From NCBI RefSeq assembly GCF_002953215.1, contig NZ_CP026378.1, positions 974,540 through 1,038,539 of the forward strand: a stretch of DNA of 64,000 nucleotides, written 5' to 3'. This DNA is from Mixta calida (GTDB lineage: Bacteria > Pseudomonadota > Gammaproteobacteria > Enterobacterales > Enterobacteriaceae). Within the stretch, counting starts at the first letter, position 1. The number at the start of each line of letters is the position of its first letter. The notes under the pieces are model-generated. The model saw only the letters and a list, made by a program, of their open reading frames with translations. It made no database searches and had not been told where the DNA came from. The position numbers and the translations under genes are program-made. Shown one piece after another: positions 52,365-61,720 of the stretch.

Positions 52365-53681
52365 ATGACGCAGCTTGCACAACTTGAACAACGACTGGCC
52401 GGTGAACGGCGATTGCTGGTGGCATTCAGCGGCGGTCTGGATTCTACCGTTCTGTTGCATCAGCTGACGCTGCTGCGCCAGCATCAGGATCTCCAGCTGC
52501 GCGCGATCCATATCCATCACGGACTTAGCCCACACGCCGATCGCTGGGCGCAGCACTGCCGCACCGTTTGCGATGCATGGCAGGTCGCGCTGGAGACGGT
52601 GAAAATTGCGGTGAACGGTAGCGAAGGCGGTATTGAGGCCTCGGCGCGCGAAGGACGCTATCGCGCCTTTCGTCAGCATTTACAGGCTGGCGAAGCGCTG
52701 GTGACGGCGCAGCACCTTGACGATCAGTGTGAAACGCTGCTGCTGGCGTTGAAGCGCGGCAGCGGTCCGGCCGGTCTGGCGGCGATGCCCGCCAGCCTGA
52801 CGCTGGGGGGCCATCGTCTGCTGCGCCCGCTACTGCGCTGCCGTCGCGAGGCGCTGGAAAGCTGGGCGCAACAGCATCAGCTGCGCTGGATAGAGGATGA
52901 AAGCAACCAGGACACGCGTTATGACCGCAATTTTTTACGACAGGAGATCGTACCGCGCCTGAACGCCAGATGGCCCCATTTTTCTGAGGCGGTGGCGCGC
53001 AGCGCGGCGCTGTGCGGCGAGCAGGAGCAGCTGCTGGATGAGCTGCTGGCGGAGTCGCTGCGTGCGCTGACGCAGCCGGACGGCGCGTTGCGCATCGCCG
53101 GATTCGCCGCGCTGAGCGAGGCGAGACGCGCCGCGCTGCTGCGACGCTGGATTGCCGCCTGCGGCGGTAAAATGCCGTCGCGCGACGCCATTCAGCGTAT
53201 CTGGCAGGAGGTCATCTGCGCGCGCGAAGACGCGGCTCCCCGTTTACAGCTGGGGGAATTCGAACTGCGCCGCTATCGTCAGGCGCTTTACTGGCTGCCG
53301 CTGCGTCCATCGGTGCGCGACGCGGTGCTGCCCTGGTCTGACGTGCGGCAGCCGCTTTCGCTGCCGCACGGTCTGGGCGTGCTGCGGCTGGCGGAAACGG
53401 GCATTGAAATCCGCCCGCCGCGCGCCGATGAAAGCGTTACCGTGCGCTTTCAGGCGCAGGGCAGCTTCGCCATTATCGGACGCGGCGGACATCGGCCAAT
53501 TAAAAAACTGTGGCAGGAGTGCGGCGTACCGCCCTGGCGACGTGAAAGCACGCCGCTGATTTTTTATAACGATACGCTGATCGCCGCGCTGAATACTTTT
53601 GTTTGCCGTGACGGAAGCCCCGCGCCGGGCCATGGTTTGCGCATCGCCTGGCAACAACCACAACATGGAGAATTGCAATGA
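52365..53681 (+). CDS. tilS: tRNA(Ile)-lysidine synthase
   Basis: Adds lysine to C34 of the CAU-anticodon tRNA(Ile), changing both its codon and amino-acid identity; essential in E. coli. The 438-residue product has the N-type ATP pyrophosphatase loop SGGLDS (22-27), HIHHGLS, AREGRYRAF and an LDDQCETLLL metal site, then the TilS C-terminal domains (LGVLRLAETGIEIRPP, HRPIKKLWQECGVPPW). Its TGA overlaps the start of a c-type cytochrome gene. Confidence 0.96.
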   Translation: MTQLAQLEQRLAGERRLLVAFSGGLDSTVLLHQLTLLRQHQDLQLRAIHIHHGLSPHADRWAQHCRTVCDAWQVALETVKIAVNGSEGGIEASAREGRYRAFRQHLQAGEALVTAQHLDDQCETLLLALKRGSGPAGLAAMPASLTLGGHRLLRPLLRCRREALESWAQQHQLRWIEDESNQDTRYDRNFLRQEIVPRLNARWPHFSEAVARSAALCGEQEQLLDELLAESLRALTQPDGALRIAGFAALSEARRAALLRRWIAACGGKMPSRDAIQRIWQEVICAREDAAPRLQLGEFELRRYRQALYWLPLRPSVRDAVLPWSDVRQPLSLPHGLGVLRLAETGIEIRPPRADESVTVRFQAQGSFAIIGRGGHRPIKKLWQECGVPPWRRESTPLIFYNDTLIAALNTFVCRDGSPAPGHGLRIAWQQPQHGELQ

Positions 53682-53986
53682 AAAGCGTGCTGATAGTGCT
53701 ATTGGCCTCGTTTACCGCGCCTGCGCTGGCCGCAGGCGATATCGCCGCGGGTCAGGAAAAAGCGGCCGCCTGTAGCGCCTGTCACGGTGCGGAAGGCAAG
53801 GCGTCGGTGTCGCTTTATCCCAATCTGGCTGGGCAGAATGCCGACTATTTGCAGCATGCGTTGCAGGCCTATAAGAAAGGGGAGCGTAGCGGTGGTCAGG
53901 CAGAGGTGATGAAGGCGTTCGTTAGCGGATTAAGCGATGAGGATATGGCGGATCTGGCGACGTATTACCATTCGCTGAAGCCATAA
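53678..53986 (+). CDS. Small c-type cytochrome (c553/class I-like)
   Basis: A 102-residue exported protein. It has a Sec signal peptide (cleaved after ALAA, about residue 19) and one heme-binding CSACH motif (Cys32, Cys35, His36), with Met78 as the likely axial ligand before FVSGLSDEDMADLATYY, the classic class I C-terminal helix. It should be periplasmic and need the Ccm system for heme attachment. The ATG overlaps the tilS stop in an ATGA junction, so it is translationally coupled to a tRNA-modification gene. E. coli K-12 lacks this gene here. Its redox partner is unknown. Confidence 0.88.
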   Translation: MKSVLIVLLASFTAPALAAGDIAAGQEKAAACSACHGAEGKASVSLYPNLAGQNADYLQHALQAYKKGERSGGQAEVMKAFVSGLSDEDMADLATYYHSLKP

Positions 53987-54018
53987 TAACGCAGGGCGGG
54001 ACAAGCCCGCCCGCAGGT

Positions 54019-54282
54019 TTAATCAGACTCGCTGACGACAACGGTGCCTAGTTCCGGGTGACTGAAACTGGCGATATGATCCAGACGCAGCTCGCGCGTT
54101 TCGCCGCTGAGGTCCGCCACCAGATACTCCACGTTTTTACGGGTGATCATATCGTTGGCTTTCACCTTAAGCTGCTCGCCGTTCTTGAGTTCCAGAGCCA
54201 GCGTCCACTGTTTTTGGCAAGCGAGTTCCAGACTATCATAATCGTCGCAATTGATCGGTTTGTAGGCTTCATTCGTCAACAT
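54019..54282 (-). CDS. rof: Rho-binding antiterminator Rof
   Basis: Small Sm-like-fold protein that binds Rho and blocks its RNA entry, lowering Rho-dependent termination. It is 87 residues (E. coli about 84-86), with [42 protein letters not shown] and a C-terminal [11 protein letters not shown] 54280-54282. Its first 14 bases overlap the end of yaeP, so yaeP-rof form one coupled unit. Confidence 0.93.
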   Translation of the reverse strand: MLTNEAYKPINCDDYDSLELACQKQWTLALELKNGEQLKVKANDMITRKNVEYLVADLSGETRELRLDHIASFSHPELGTVVVSESD

Positions 54283-54469
54283 AATCGCTCACCATTAAGT
54301 TTGCAGCAGCATACGCTGCCTGTTCCCTGACAGAAGAGTCTAGCGCAGAATTCGCCGCTATCTCATTCAGTGTTTTTAACGCGCAACCTATGGCGTCGGG
54401 CACGTATCCCAGTTCGCCGCCGCCGATTTCAGCGTACTTCTGACGAACCAAATCACAATATTGCTGCAC
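54269..54469 (-). CDS. yaeP: UPF0253 family protein YaeP
   Basis: A 66-residue protein of unknown function, same length as E. coli YaeP; conserved core [20 protein letters not shown] and [14 protein letters not shown]. The start is best placed at GTG 54467-54469 (MQQYCDL), 5 bases after an AGGAGGT Shine-Dalgarno; a GTG two codons upstream overlaps that site. Upstream of rof, overlapping by 14 bases. Confidence 0.9.
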   Translation of the reverse strand: MQQYCDLVRQKYAEIGGGELGYVPDAIGCALKTLNEIAANSALDSSVREQAAYAAANLMVSDYVDE

Positions 54470-54709
54470 ATGCACCTCCTTTCAGAGCGTAAATCTCCGA
54501 CTTAAGCGACTATAACACAGCCCCCAGCGGGAAATCAGCCTGTTCACGTCAGGGATTTATCCTGGCGTGCGGCAGAAAGGGAAAGCGGATAGGCGGCGAT
54601 GGGAGAGCGGCGGCGCAGGTCGCCGGGATGAACAGGCGGTCAAAATAATTGACCTTTTACCGATGGGCGTCACACTGTAGCAGAGAAGAATGCCCGCGTT
54701 ATAAAGGCC

Positions 54710-54731
54710 GCGCAGCCGAAACAGGCTGCGC
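54710..54731 (+). other. Hairpin in the arfB 5' leader
   Basis: Perfect 8-bp stem GCGCAGCC / GGCTGCGC with a 6-base loop, 29 bases before the arfB start. Regulatory meaning unknown. The rest of the yaeP-arfB gap (54470-54759) shows no gene; E. coli yaeQ, normally here, is absent. Confidence 0.4.
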
Positions 54732-54759
54732 ACCACCACTTATTAAGCAAGCAGGATAT

Positions 54760-55170
54760 ATGATTGTACTGTCACGCAATGTCACTATCAGCGACGCTGA
54801 AATCGAAATAAGCGCGATCCGCGCGCAGGGCGCTGGGGGACAGCATGTGAATAAAAGCGCGACCGCCATCCATCTGCGTTTTGATATTCGCGCCTCGTCG
54901 TTGCCGGCGTTTTATAAATCGCGCCTGCTTGACGCCAGCCATCACCTGATCACCGCCGAAGGGGTGGTGATCATCAAAGCGCAGGAGTACCGCAGCCAGG
55001 AGATGAACCGGGAAGCTGCGCTTAAACGGCTGGAAAACCTGATTCGGGAGCTGACGGCGGAGGAGAAAACGCGCCGCGCTACGCGTCCGACGCTGGCCTC
55101 TAAGCGGCGGCGGCTGGAAGGAAAAGCGCAGCGCAGCGCGACGAAGGCGCTGCGCGGCAAGGTAATATAG
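54760..55170 (+). CDS. arfB: Alternative ribosome-rescue factor ArfB (peptidyl-tRNA hydrolase)
   Basis: Releases peptides from ribosomes stalled on nonstop mRNA, a backup to tmRNA and ArfA. The 136-residue product has the release-factor GGQ at residues 26-28 ([13 protein letters not shown]) and a basic C-terminal tail that reads the empty mRNA channel ([20 protein letters not shown]). ATG 54760 follows AGGA. E. coli has yaeQ before it (and nlpE after it); both are missing here. Also known as yaeJ. Confidence 0.95.
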   Translation: MIVLSRNVTISDAEIEISAIRAQGAGGQHVNKSATAIHLRFDIRASSLPAFYKSRLLDASHHLITAEGVVIIKAQEYRSQEMNREAALKRLENLIRELTAEEKTRRATRPTLASKRRRLEGKAQRSATKALRGKVI

Positions 55171-55186
55171 GCAATATGCAGGCAAT

Positions 55187-55213
55187 AAAAAAGCCACCGC
55201 GTGGGTGGCTTTT
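55187..55213. terminator. Bidirectional terminator between arfB and proS
   Basis: Stem AAAAGCCACC / GGTGGCTTTT with a GCGTG loop; the A/T flanks make it usable on both strands. It separates convergent arfB and proS. Confidence 0.85.
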
Positions 55214-55229
55214 ATGATGAATAAAACGC

Positions 55230-56951
55230 TTAGCCCTGAATCGCTTCCACCAGGAAATCCACAATCCGATCGCGTTTGATCATCTGCTTCTCACCGGCGC
55301 GGCGCGCTTTATATTCGATTTCGTCGTTATCCAGGTTACGATCGCCCAGCACGATAGTGTGCGGAATGCCGATCAGCTCCATATCGGCGAACATCACGCC
55401 CGGACGCTCTTTACGATCGTCCAACAGCACGTCGATGCCTTTGGCGCGCAGCGTGGCGTACAATTCTTCCGCCAGCTCTTTCACGCGGAAAGATTTGTGC
55501 ATGTTCATCGGCAGAATGGCGACCTGGAACGGCGCCAGCGCGGCTGGCCAGATAATGCCGCGGTCGTCATGGTTCTGCTCAATCGCTGCCGCCACCACGC
55601 GGGTGATGCCGATGCCGTAGCAACCCATGGTCAGCGTCTGGTTGCGGCCATCTTCGCCCTGAACCGCCGCCTTCATCGCTTCAGAATATTTGGTGCCCAG
55701 CTGGAAGATATGGCCCACTTCGATACCGCGTTTGATCAGCAGCGTGCCTTTACCGTCTGGGCTTGGATCGCCTTCCACCACGTTGCGCAGATCGGCGATC
55801 TGCAACGGTTCGGGCAGATCGCGGCCCCAGTTGATGCCGGTAAAGTGTTTGCCGTCGATGTTGGCGCCAGCGCTGAAATCGCTCATTTTTGCCACGGTGC
55901 GATCGGCGATAACCGGCAGCGTCAGGCCGACAGGACCCAGCGAACCAGGGCCTGCGCCTACGGCGGCGCGGATCTCTTCTTCAGGGGCGAAGGTCAGCGG
56001 TGCGGCGACGATAGACACTTTTTCCGCTTTGACTTCGTTCAGCTCATGATCGCCGCGCACCAGCAGCGCAACCAGCTGGTGGCCGCTCTCTTCGCTCGCT
56101 TTCACGATCAGGGTTTTCACCGTTTTATCAACCGGCAGGTTAAACTGCGCAACCAGCTCGGCGATGGTTTTAGCGTTCGGCGTATCAATCTGGGTCAGCG
56201 GTTGAGACGGTGCCGGACGCTCGCCTGCCGGCGCGACTGCTTCCGCCAGTTCGATGTTGGCGGCGTAGTCAGATTCGGTAGAAAAGACGATGTCATCTTC
56301 GCCGCTCTGCGCCAGTACCTGGAATTCATGCGAAGCGCTGCCGCCGATAGAGCCGGTATCTGCCTGGACCGCGCGGAAGTCGAGCCCCATGCGGCTGAAG
56401 CTTTCGCTATAGGCGCGATACATCGCGTCGTAAGTTTCCTGTAGCGACTCCTGCGAGGTATGGAAGGAATAGGCGTCCTTCATGATGAATTCGCGCGAGC
56501 GCATGACGCCGAAACGCGGACGCACTTCGTCGCGGAACTTGGTCTGGATTTGGAACAGATTCAGCGGCAACTGCTTGTAAGAGCTCAGCTCGTTGCGGAT
56601 CAGATCGGTAATGACTTCTTCATGCGTCGGACCCAGCACGAAAGGACGATCGCCGCGGTCGACCAGACGCAACAGTTCAGGACCGTATTGTTCCCAGCGG
56701 CCGCTCTCCTGCCACAGGTCGGCTGGCTGCACCACTGGCATTGAGATCTCAATCGCGCCGGCGTTGGTCATCTCTTCGCGCACGATGTTTTCAACTTTTT
56801 TAAGTACGCGTAAGCCCGTCGGCAGCCAGGTGTAAAGACCTGAAGCCAGTTTACGAATCATCCCTGCGCGCAGCATCAGCTGATGGCTGATCACTTCGGC
56901 GTCGGACGGCGTCTCCTTAAGCGTGGAGAGCAGATATTGAGTAGTACGCAT
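55230..56951 (-). CDS. proS: Prolyl-tRNA synthetase
   Basis: Class II aminoacyl-tRNA synthetase, bacterial type. It is 573 residues (E. coli 572). Motif 2 ([20 protein letters not shown]) and motif 3 ([17 protein letters not shown]) are clear, with the YbaK-type editing insertion that hydrolyses Ala-tRNA(Pro) in the middle (about 235-400), and the C-terminal anticodon domain. ATG 56949-56951 gives [20 protein letters not shown]. coli nlpE and yaeF, which lie between arfB and proS there, are absent. Confidence 0.98.
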   Translation of the reverse strand: MRTTQYLLSTLKETPSDAEVISHQLMLRAGMIRKLASGLYTWLPTGLRVLKKVENIVREEMTNAGAIEISMPVVQPADLWQESGRWEQYGPELLRLVDRGDRPFVLGPTHEEVITDLIRNELSSYKQLPLNLFQIQTKFRDEVRPRFGVMRSREFIMKDAYSFHTSQESLQETYDAMYRAYSESFSRMGLDFRAVQADTGSIGGSASHEFQVLAQSGEDDIVFSTESDYAANIELAEAVAPAGERPAPSQPLTQIDTPNAKTIAELVAQFNLPVDKTVKTLIVKASEESGHQLVALLVRGDHELNEVKAEKVSIVAAPLTFAPEEEIRAAVGAGPGSLGPVGLTLPVIADRTVAKMSDFSAGANIDGKHFTGINWGRDLPEPLQIADLRNVVEGDPSPDGKGTLLIKRGIEVGHIFQLGTKYSEAMKAAVQGEDGRNQTLTMGCYGIGITRVVAAAIEQNHDDRGIIWPAALAPFQVAILPMNMHKSFRVKELAEELYATLRAKGIDVLLDDRKERPGVMFADMELIGIPHTIVLGDRNLDNDEIEYKARRAGEKQMIKRDRIVDFLVEAIQG

Positions 56952-57053
56952 CTGTAAGATTCCAGTTTGGACGGAAAACAGTCAAAGCATGACCTGAAAG
57001 TGGCGGTTAGTGTACCAGCGAGTGATGCACCTCAAAAGAGAAGGGAGAACAAA

Positions 57054-57761
57054 TTAGCGCGCATCGAGCGCCACGACTTCGGTCCCTTCTGACGTTACGC
57101 GCCAGCGCACGTTAAAATCGAGTAGCCAGACGGCATATTCGCGGTCGGGCTCTTCACCTTTGCGGTAGGCCGGGCGGGGATCCTGCGCCAGCACCTGCGT
57201 GATAAAACGCGCCAGCTGCGGATAACGTGGCTCATTACGGGCCAGCTGCTGCTGCGCCAGCGCGGAAAAACGCACCGGCATTTCCGCCGACGGCGCCTCT
57301 TGCGCAAAGCCCGCGCGCGCCTGCGGCAGCGCCTCGGCAAACGGCAGGTAAGGCTTGATATCCACAATCGGCGTGCCGTCGACCAGGTCGAGGCTACCCA
57401 GTTCCAGAATCACCTGACCTTTCTGACAGCGAACGCCTTTCAGTTCGACCAGCGACATGCCGATTGGATTAGGCCGAAAGGTCGAGCGCGTGGCGAAAAC
57501 GCCCATTCGCGCGTTGCCGCCGAGACGGGGAGGGCGCACGGTGGGACGCCAGCCGCCCTCCATCGTTTGGTGAAATACAAACAGCAGCCACAAATGGCTG
57601 AAGGATTCCAGACCGCGCACCGCCGCCTGCTGATTATAGGGCGGCAGCAGATGCAGCTCGCCGCCGCCATCTTCAATCAGGCCCGGCTGACGTGGAACGG
57701 CGAACTTCTCTTTCCACGGTGAGCGAATCACGCCGATCTGTTCAAAGGTGAAATGGCTCAT
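57054..57761 (-). CDS. trmO: tRNA (N6-threonylcarbamoyladenosine(37)-N6)-methyltransferase TrmO
   Basis: SAM-dependent enzyme that methylates t6A37 to m6t6A in threonine tRNAs; the fold is the unusual TsaA-like beta-barrel. The 235-residue product shows IGVIRSPWKEKFAVPRQPG, SHLWLLFVFHQ, GVFATRSTFRPNPIGMSLVEL and DIKPYLPFAE. The ATG at 57759-57761 overlaps the rcsF stop in an ATGA junction. In E. coli this gene is yaeB/tsaA, also next to rcsF. Confidence 0.94.
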   Translation of the reverse strand: MSHFTFEQIGVIRSPWKEKFAVPRQPGLIEDGGGELHLLPPYNQQAAVRGLESFSHLWLLFVFHQTMEGGWRPTVRPPRLGGNARMGVFATRSTFRPNPIGMSLVELKGVRCQKGQVILELGSLDLVDGTPIVDIKPYLPFAEALPQARAGFAQEAPSAEMPVRFSALAQQQLARNEPRYPQLARFITQVLAQDPRPAYRKGEEPDREYAVWLLDFNVRWRVTSEGTEVVALDAR

Positions 57762-58165
57762 TTACTGTCGGAGACTTTCAGCGCGGTGCCCTGACAAACG
57801 GCCTGGCGATAGCAGCCCTGGCTTTCGTTCACCACTTCGCATTTATGCAGCAGGACAGCATTGGCCTTCATATAAGAGGCGCGGATCTGCATGCGCTTAC
57901 GCGCGGTATTGATATTGGCTGGCGAGCCCTGACGGCTGGTCTGGCAATCTTCTCCCGAAACCTCGCCTAAATCGCGGAACGGATTACTCAGCAGCTCGTT
58001 CATATCGGTATAGAGCTTCACCGGCGTTGGGCGCACGGCAGAACGGGTATGCGTTTCAACGGGCGTCGGCCTGGCTGCGGGCGGGGTAATGGGCTTATAG
58101 GGCTTATGCAGCAAAGAGCATCCTGTCAGCGAAAGCGCCAACAAACAGAGCGGTAACGCACGCAT
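57758..58165 (-). CDS. rcsF: Outer-membrane stress-sensing lipoprotein RcsF
   Basis: Lipoprotein that senses outer-membrane and peptidoglycan damage and starts the Rcs phosphorelay via IgaA, threaded through BamA/OMP complexes. The 135-residue precursor has a lipobox LTGC (Cys16), a proline-rich linker (residues about 25-50), and the four cysteines that form two disulfides (EDCQTS, HKCEVV, GCYRQAVC). ATG 58163-58165 is chosen over an ATG 20 codons upstream, which would put residues before the signal peptide. Overlaps trmO by 4 bases. Confidence 0.95.
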   Translation of the reverse strand: MRALPLCLLALSLTGCSLLHKPYKPITPPAARPTPVETHTRSAVRPTPVKLYTDMNELLSNPFRDLGEVSGEDCQTSRQGSPANINTARKRMQIRASYMKANAVLLHKCEVVNESQGCYRQAVCQGTALKVSDSK

Positions 58166-58251
58166 TAAACTGTCCTCGTTTCTTAAAATTGGCGTTATTG
58201 AAGCAAGCAATCCATGAAATGACAAGTTGCGATCGTCTTAGCTGAGAAGCA

Positions 58252-58320
58252 AAAAGGCGGCCCGACTAACCGGACGGCAAGCGCAGAATACGCTGTACCG
58301 GCCGATCGACGGGCCGCCTG
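58252..58320 (-). terminator. metNIQ operon terminator (long stem)
   Basis: On the minus strand, AGGCGGCCCG (from 58311-58320) pairs with CGGGCCGCCT (from 58255-58264), a perfect 10-bp outer stem around about 46 bases with further internal pairing, followed by a T run. The rest of the gap to rcsF (58166-58251) shows no gene. Confidence 0.75.
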
Positions 58321-58383
58321 ATGATATGCAGTAACGCCTGTAAGCGGCGGCTGGCGCTTAAAACGCGCAGCCGGGCGCGGTAA

Positions 58384-59199
58384 TTACCAGCCTTTAACGG
58401 CGCCACCGTTAAAGATTTTATTCGCGGCGTCAGCGACTTCGTCAGACTGATAGGCCTGAACAAATTTCTTCACATTCTCTGCGTCTTTATTATCTTCACG
58501 CGCAACGATCATGTTGACGTAAGGGGAGTCTTTATCTTCTACAAAGATGCCGTCTTTTGCCGGCGTCAGCCCAATCTGGCTGGCGTAAGTGGTGTTGATC
58601 ACCGCCAGCGCGATCTGAGCGTCATCTAGCGAACGCGGCAGCTGCGGCGCTTCCAGCTCGACAATCTTCAGCTTTTTCGGGTTTTCCACGATATCCAGCG
58701 AGGTCGGCAGCAGACCCACGCCATCTTTCAGCTTGATCAGACCCACTTTCTGCAACAGCAGCAGGGAACGGCCGAGGTTGGTCGGATCGTTAGGAATCGC
58801 TACCTGAGCGCCTTCCTGCAGATCGTTCAGCGATTTGATTTTTTTCGAGTAGCCCGCGATAGGGTAGACGAAGGTTTTGCCGACCGAGACCAGCTTATAG
58901 CCGCGGTCTTTGATCTGCCCGTCCAGGTAGGGCTGATGCTGGAAGGCATTAACATCGATATCGCCCTTGCTCAACGCTTCGTTCGGCAGCACGTAATCGT
59001 TAAAGGTGACCAGTTCGACGTCGAGACCATATTTGTCCTTCGCCACTTTCTGCGCGACCTCAGCAACCTGCTGCTCGGCGCCCACAATCACACCCACTTT
59101 AATGTGGTTTGGATCTTTCTCTTCCTGTCCACATCCTGCCAGAGCCATGGCGCCCAGAAGCGCGCTTACCGCAGCAATCTTTTTAAATGTAAAAGACAT
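58384..59199 (-). CDS. metQ: D/L-methionine ABC transporter substrate-binding lipoprotein
   Basis: Binds methionine (both enantiomers) in the periplasm for MetNI. The 271-residue product has a lipobox ALAGC with acylated Cys23, then the NlpA/MetQ fold: KVGVIVGAEQQVAEVAQ, VELVTFNDYVLPNEALSKG, NAFQHQPYLD and PNDPTNLGRSLLLLQ. ATG 59197-59199. It is last in metN-metI-metQ; the MetJ operator upstream of metN controls it. Confidence 0.98.
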   Translation of the reverse strand: MSFTFKKIAAVSALLGAMALAGCGQEEKDPNHIKVGVIVGAEQQVAEVAQKVAKDKYGLDVELVTFNDYVLPNEALSKGDIDVNAFQHQPYLDGQIKDRGYKLVSVGKTFVYPIAGYSKKIKSLNDLQEGAQVAIPNDPTNLGRSLLLLQKVGLIKLKDGVGLLPTSLDIVENPKKLKIVELEAPQLPRSLDDAQIALAVINTTYASQIGLTPAKDGIFVEDKDSPYVNMIVAREDNKDAENVKKFVQAYQSDEVADAANKIFNGGAVKGW

Positions 59200-59231
59200 A
59201 TCCCTTCCTTAATAGAGAGAATTGATGTTGC

Positions 59232-59885
59232 TTATTTATGTGTGACTGCACGAACGATGCGGTCGCCACAGAACTGAATGAGATACACCAGGACAACCAG
59301 CAATACCAGTACGGTATTCATTACCGTGGCGTTATAGCCGATGTAGCCGTACTGATAGCCGATCTGCCCCAGTCCGCCTGCGCCGACCGCGCCGCCCATG
59401 GCGGAATAGCCGACCAGCGTAATCAAGGTAATAGTGGCCGCATTTACCAGCCCCGGCAAGGCTTCCGGCAGCAGAACCTTACGAATGATCTGCATCGGCG
59501 TGGCACCCATCGCGCGTGACGCCTCAATCAGTCCGGTAGGCAACTCCAGCAGGGCATTTTCCACCATACGCGCGATAAAAGGCGCGGCGCCGACGGTCAG
59601 CGGAACGATCGCCGCCTGCAGGCCGATCGAGGTGCCAACGATGGCGCGAGTAAAAGGGATCATCCAGACCAGCAGGATGATAAAAGGAATCGAACGGAAA
59701 ATATTCACCAGCGCGGACATCACGCGATAAAGCTTGTTGTTCGCCATAATCTGACCGGGACGGGTGATATAGAGCAGCACGCCGACCGGCAGACCGAGCA
59801 CAAAGCCAAAAAAGCCAGAGACGAAGGTCATCATCAGCGTTTCCCAGATGCCGCGGGCCAACAACCACATCATTGCTTCAGACAT
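59232..59885 (-). CDS. metI: D-methionine ABC transporter permease
   Basis: Inner-membrane permease with about five membrane helices; forms the dimeric channel of MetNI. It is 217 residues, equal to E. coli, with the EAA loop that docks MetN ([24 protein letters not shown]). ATG 59883-59885 overlaps the end of metN by 8 bases, so coupled translation is likely. Between metN and metQ. Confidence 0.97.
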   Translation of the reverse strand: MSEAMMWLLARGIWETLMMTFVSGFFGFVLGLPVGVLLYITRPGQIMANNKLYRVMSALVNIFRSIPFIILLVWMIPFTRAIVGTSIGLQAAIVPLTVGAAPFIARMVENALLELPTGLIEASRAMGATPMQIIRKVLLPEALPGLVNAATITLITLVGYSAMGGAVGAGGLGQIGYQYGYIGYNATVMNTVLVLLVVLVYLIQFCGDRIVRAVTHK

Positions 59886-60909
59886 ACCCTAATACCTCTA
59901 CTTTTACATGGTGCTGCTGTAAATAGGCGATCGCGCCCTGCGTCTCCTGCTCGCTGCCGTGCATTTCCGCCAGCATGATGCCGAACTTCACACCGCCCGC
60001 GTAATCCATCTGCGCACTGATAATGTTGTTGTTAACGTTGAAGCGACGCGCCGTTTCCGACAGCAGCGGCGCATCCACCGACTGACCGGTAAACTCCAGG
60101 CGCAGCAGCGGCACGCTTTCCGCCGTCGATGCAGCCTTCAGGCGCTGCTGATAATCTTCCGGAATATCCAGATGCAGCGTCGACTGAATAAACTGCTGCG
60201 CCAGCGGCGTTTTAGGATGGGAGAAGACTTCGCTAACGCTGTCTTTTTCAATCAGCTGACCGTTGCTGATAACCGCAACCTGATCGCAGATGCGTTTCAC
60301 GACATCCATTTCATGCGTAATCAGCAGAATGGTAATGCCGAGACGGCGGTTAATATCTTTCAACAGTTCCAGAATTGCGCGCGTGGTCGCCGGATCGAGA
60401 GCGCTGGTGGCTTCGTCGCACAGCAGCACTTTCGGGCTGCTGGCTAATGCGCGGGCGATAGCGACGCGCTGTTTCTGTCCGCCGGAAAGGTTCGCTGGCC
60501 AGGCGTCATGTTTGTCGCCAAGACCAACGAGATCCAGCAGCTCGGTGACGCGCGCTTTTACCGCTTCGCGCGGCGTATTGTCCAGCTCTAGCGGCAGCGC
60601 TACGTTGCCGAATACGGTGCGGGAGTTAAGCAGATTGAAATGCTGGAAAATCATGCCGATCTGGCGGCGCGCCAGCGTAAGCTGGCTTTCGGAAAGCGTC
60701 GTCAGTTCCTGACCATCGACCAGAACGCTGCCTGAAGTCGGGCGCTCCAGCAGGTTGACGCAGCGAATTAACGTGCTTTTACCGGCGCCGGATGAGCCGA
60801 TGACGCCGTAAATCTGCCCGGCGGGCACATGCAGGCTAACATCGGACAGCGCGGTAATAGTGCGCGAGCCCTGCTGAAAGACTTTAGTAATATGGGAAAG
60901 TTTTATCAT
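59878..60909 (-). CDS. metN: Methionine ABC transporter ATP-binding protein
   Basis: ATPase of the methionine importer. It is 343 residues, equal to E. coli. Walker [10 protein letters not shown] (38-46), LSGGQ signature, Walker [13 protein letters not shown] and switch His in [10 protein letters not shown] are present. The C-terminal NIL/ACT domain (about 265-343) binds methionine and shuts off transport (trans-inhibition). Start ATG 60907-60909. First gene of metNIQ; the promoter with MetJ operator is about 90 bases upstream. Confidence 0.98.
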   Translation of the reverse strand: MIKLSHITKVFQQGSRTITALSDVSLHVPAGQIYGVIGSSGAGKSTLIRCVNLLERPTSGSVLVDGQELTTLSESQLTLARRQIGMIFQHFNLLNSRTVFGNVALPLELDNTPREAVKARVTELLDLVGLGDKHDAWPANLSGGQKQRVAIARALASSPKVLLCDEATSALDPATTRAILELLKDINRRLGITILLITHEMDVVKRICDQVAVISNGQLIEKDSVSEVFSHPKTPLAQQFIQSTLHLDIPEDYQQRLKAASTAESVPLLRLEFTGQSVDAPLLSETARRFNVNNNIISAQMDYAGGVKFGIMLAEMHGSEQETQGAIAYLQQHHVKVEVLGYV

Positions 60910-60991
60910 TGATTTACTTATTATCTATCGCGATGTAGTTATCCGTGGTGTTTTCTGTTTTTGCCTGAGCGGACCGACAAAAAGTTGAAAC

Positions 60992-61015
60992 GGATGTTAA
61001 GGCATCCAGACGTCC
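60992..61015. promoter_or_regulatory. MetJ operator (tandem met boxes)
   Basis: Three adjacent 8-base units: GGATGTTA, AGGCATCC and AGACGTCC, compared with the met-box consensus AGACGTCT (about 4, 5 and 7 matches of 8). They overlap the spacer of the metN promoter, so MetJ-SAM would block RNA polymerase when methionine is plentiful. Confidence 0.7.
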
Positions 61016-61022
61016 AAATCAA
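60994..61022 (-). promoter_or_regulatory. metNIQ promoter
   Basis: On the minus strand: TTGATT (61022-61017), a 17-base spacer, and TAACAT (60999-60994). The met boxes lie in and around the spacer. Confidence 0.6.
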
Positions 61023-61104
61023 TCAGAGAGATTCAATCTGCCATTCTCTCTTTTATTACAATCATGCGATACTGACAGACAAATTCGGCAGCAGGAGTTT
61101 CTAC

Positions 61105-61665
61105 GTGACGGCTAAAGTACCGGCGGTTTTTCTCGATCGCGATGGCACAGTGAATGTGGATCATGGCTATGTCCATGAGATTGATGATTTTCAGTTTATC
61201 GACGGCGCTATTGAAGCGATGCGCGAGCTGAAAGAGATGGGATATGCGTTGGTGCTGGTGACGAACCAGTCCGGCATCGCGCGCGGCATGTTTAGCGAAG
61301 ATACGTTTATGCAGCTCACCGAGTGGATGGACTGGTCGTTGGCCGACAGAGGCGTGGACTTTGACGGCATCTACTATTGCCCCCATCATCCTGAAGCGGC
61401 GGTTGAAGCGTATCGTCAGGAGTGCGACTGTCGCAAGCCGCAGCCCGGCATGCTGCTGAGCGCGATGAAGCACCTTAATATCGATATGACCGCTTCCTAT
61501 ATGGTAGGCGATAAGATTGATGATGTCCTGGCGGGCAAAGCAGCTGGCGTTGGCACCAATGTGCTGGTGCGCAGCGGCAAAGCGGTCACCGTCGAAGGCG
61601 AAAAGGCGGCCGATTGGGTGTTGGACAGCATTGCCGACCTGCCTGCACGGATAAAACAGGGCTAA
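61105..61665 (+). CDS. gmhB: D-glycero-beta-D-manno-heptose-1,7-bisphosphate 7-phosphatase
   Basis: HAD-family phosphatase in ADP-heptose synthesis for the LPS inner core. The 186-residue product (E. coli 191) has the nucleophile and acid Asp11 and Asp13 (FLDRDGTVN), [10 protein letters not shown], the structural zinc site CPHH ... CDCRKP, and MVGDKIDD. The start is GTG 61105 ([10 protein letters not shown]), 7 bases after CAGGAG; the upstream in-frame extension is not conserved. Divergent from metNIQ and just before the rrn operon. Confidence 0.95.
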   Translation: MTAKVPAVFLDRDGTVNVDHGYVHEIDDFQFIDGAIEAMRELKEMGYALVLVTNQSGIARGMFSEDTFMQLTEWMDWSLADRGVDFDGIYYCPHHPEAAVEAYRQECDCRKPQPGMLLSAMKHLNIDMTASYMVGDKIDDVLAGKAAGVGTNVLVRSGKAVTVEGEKAADWVLDSIADLPARIKQG

Positions 61666-61720
61666 AAACAGGCGTTCTGCACGAAATTTCAGCGAACGAT
61701 AAAAAAGTTGAAATTAGCAC

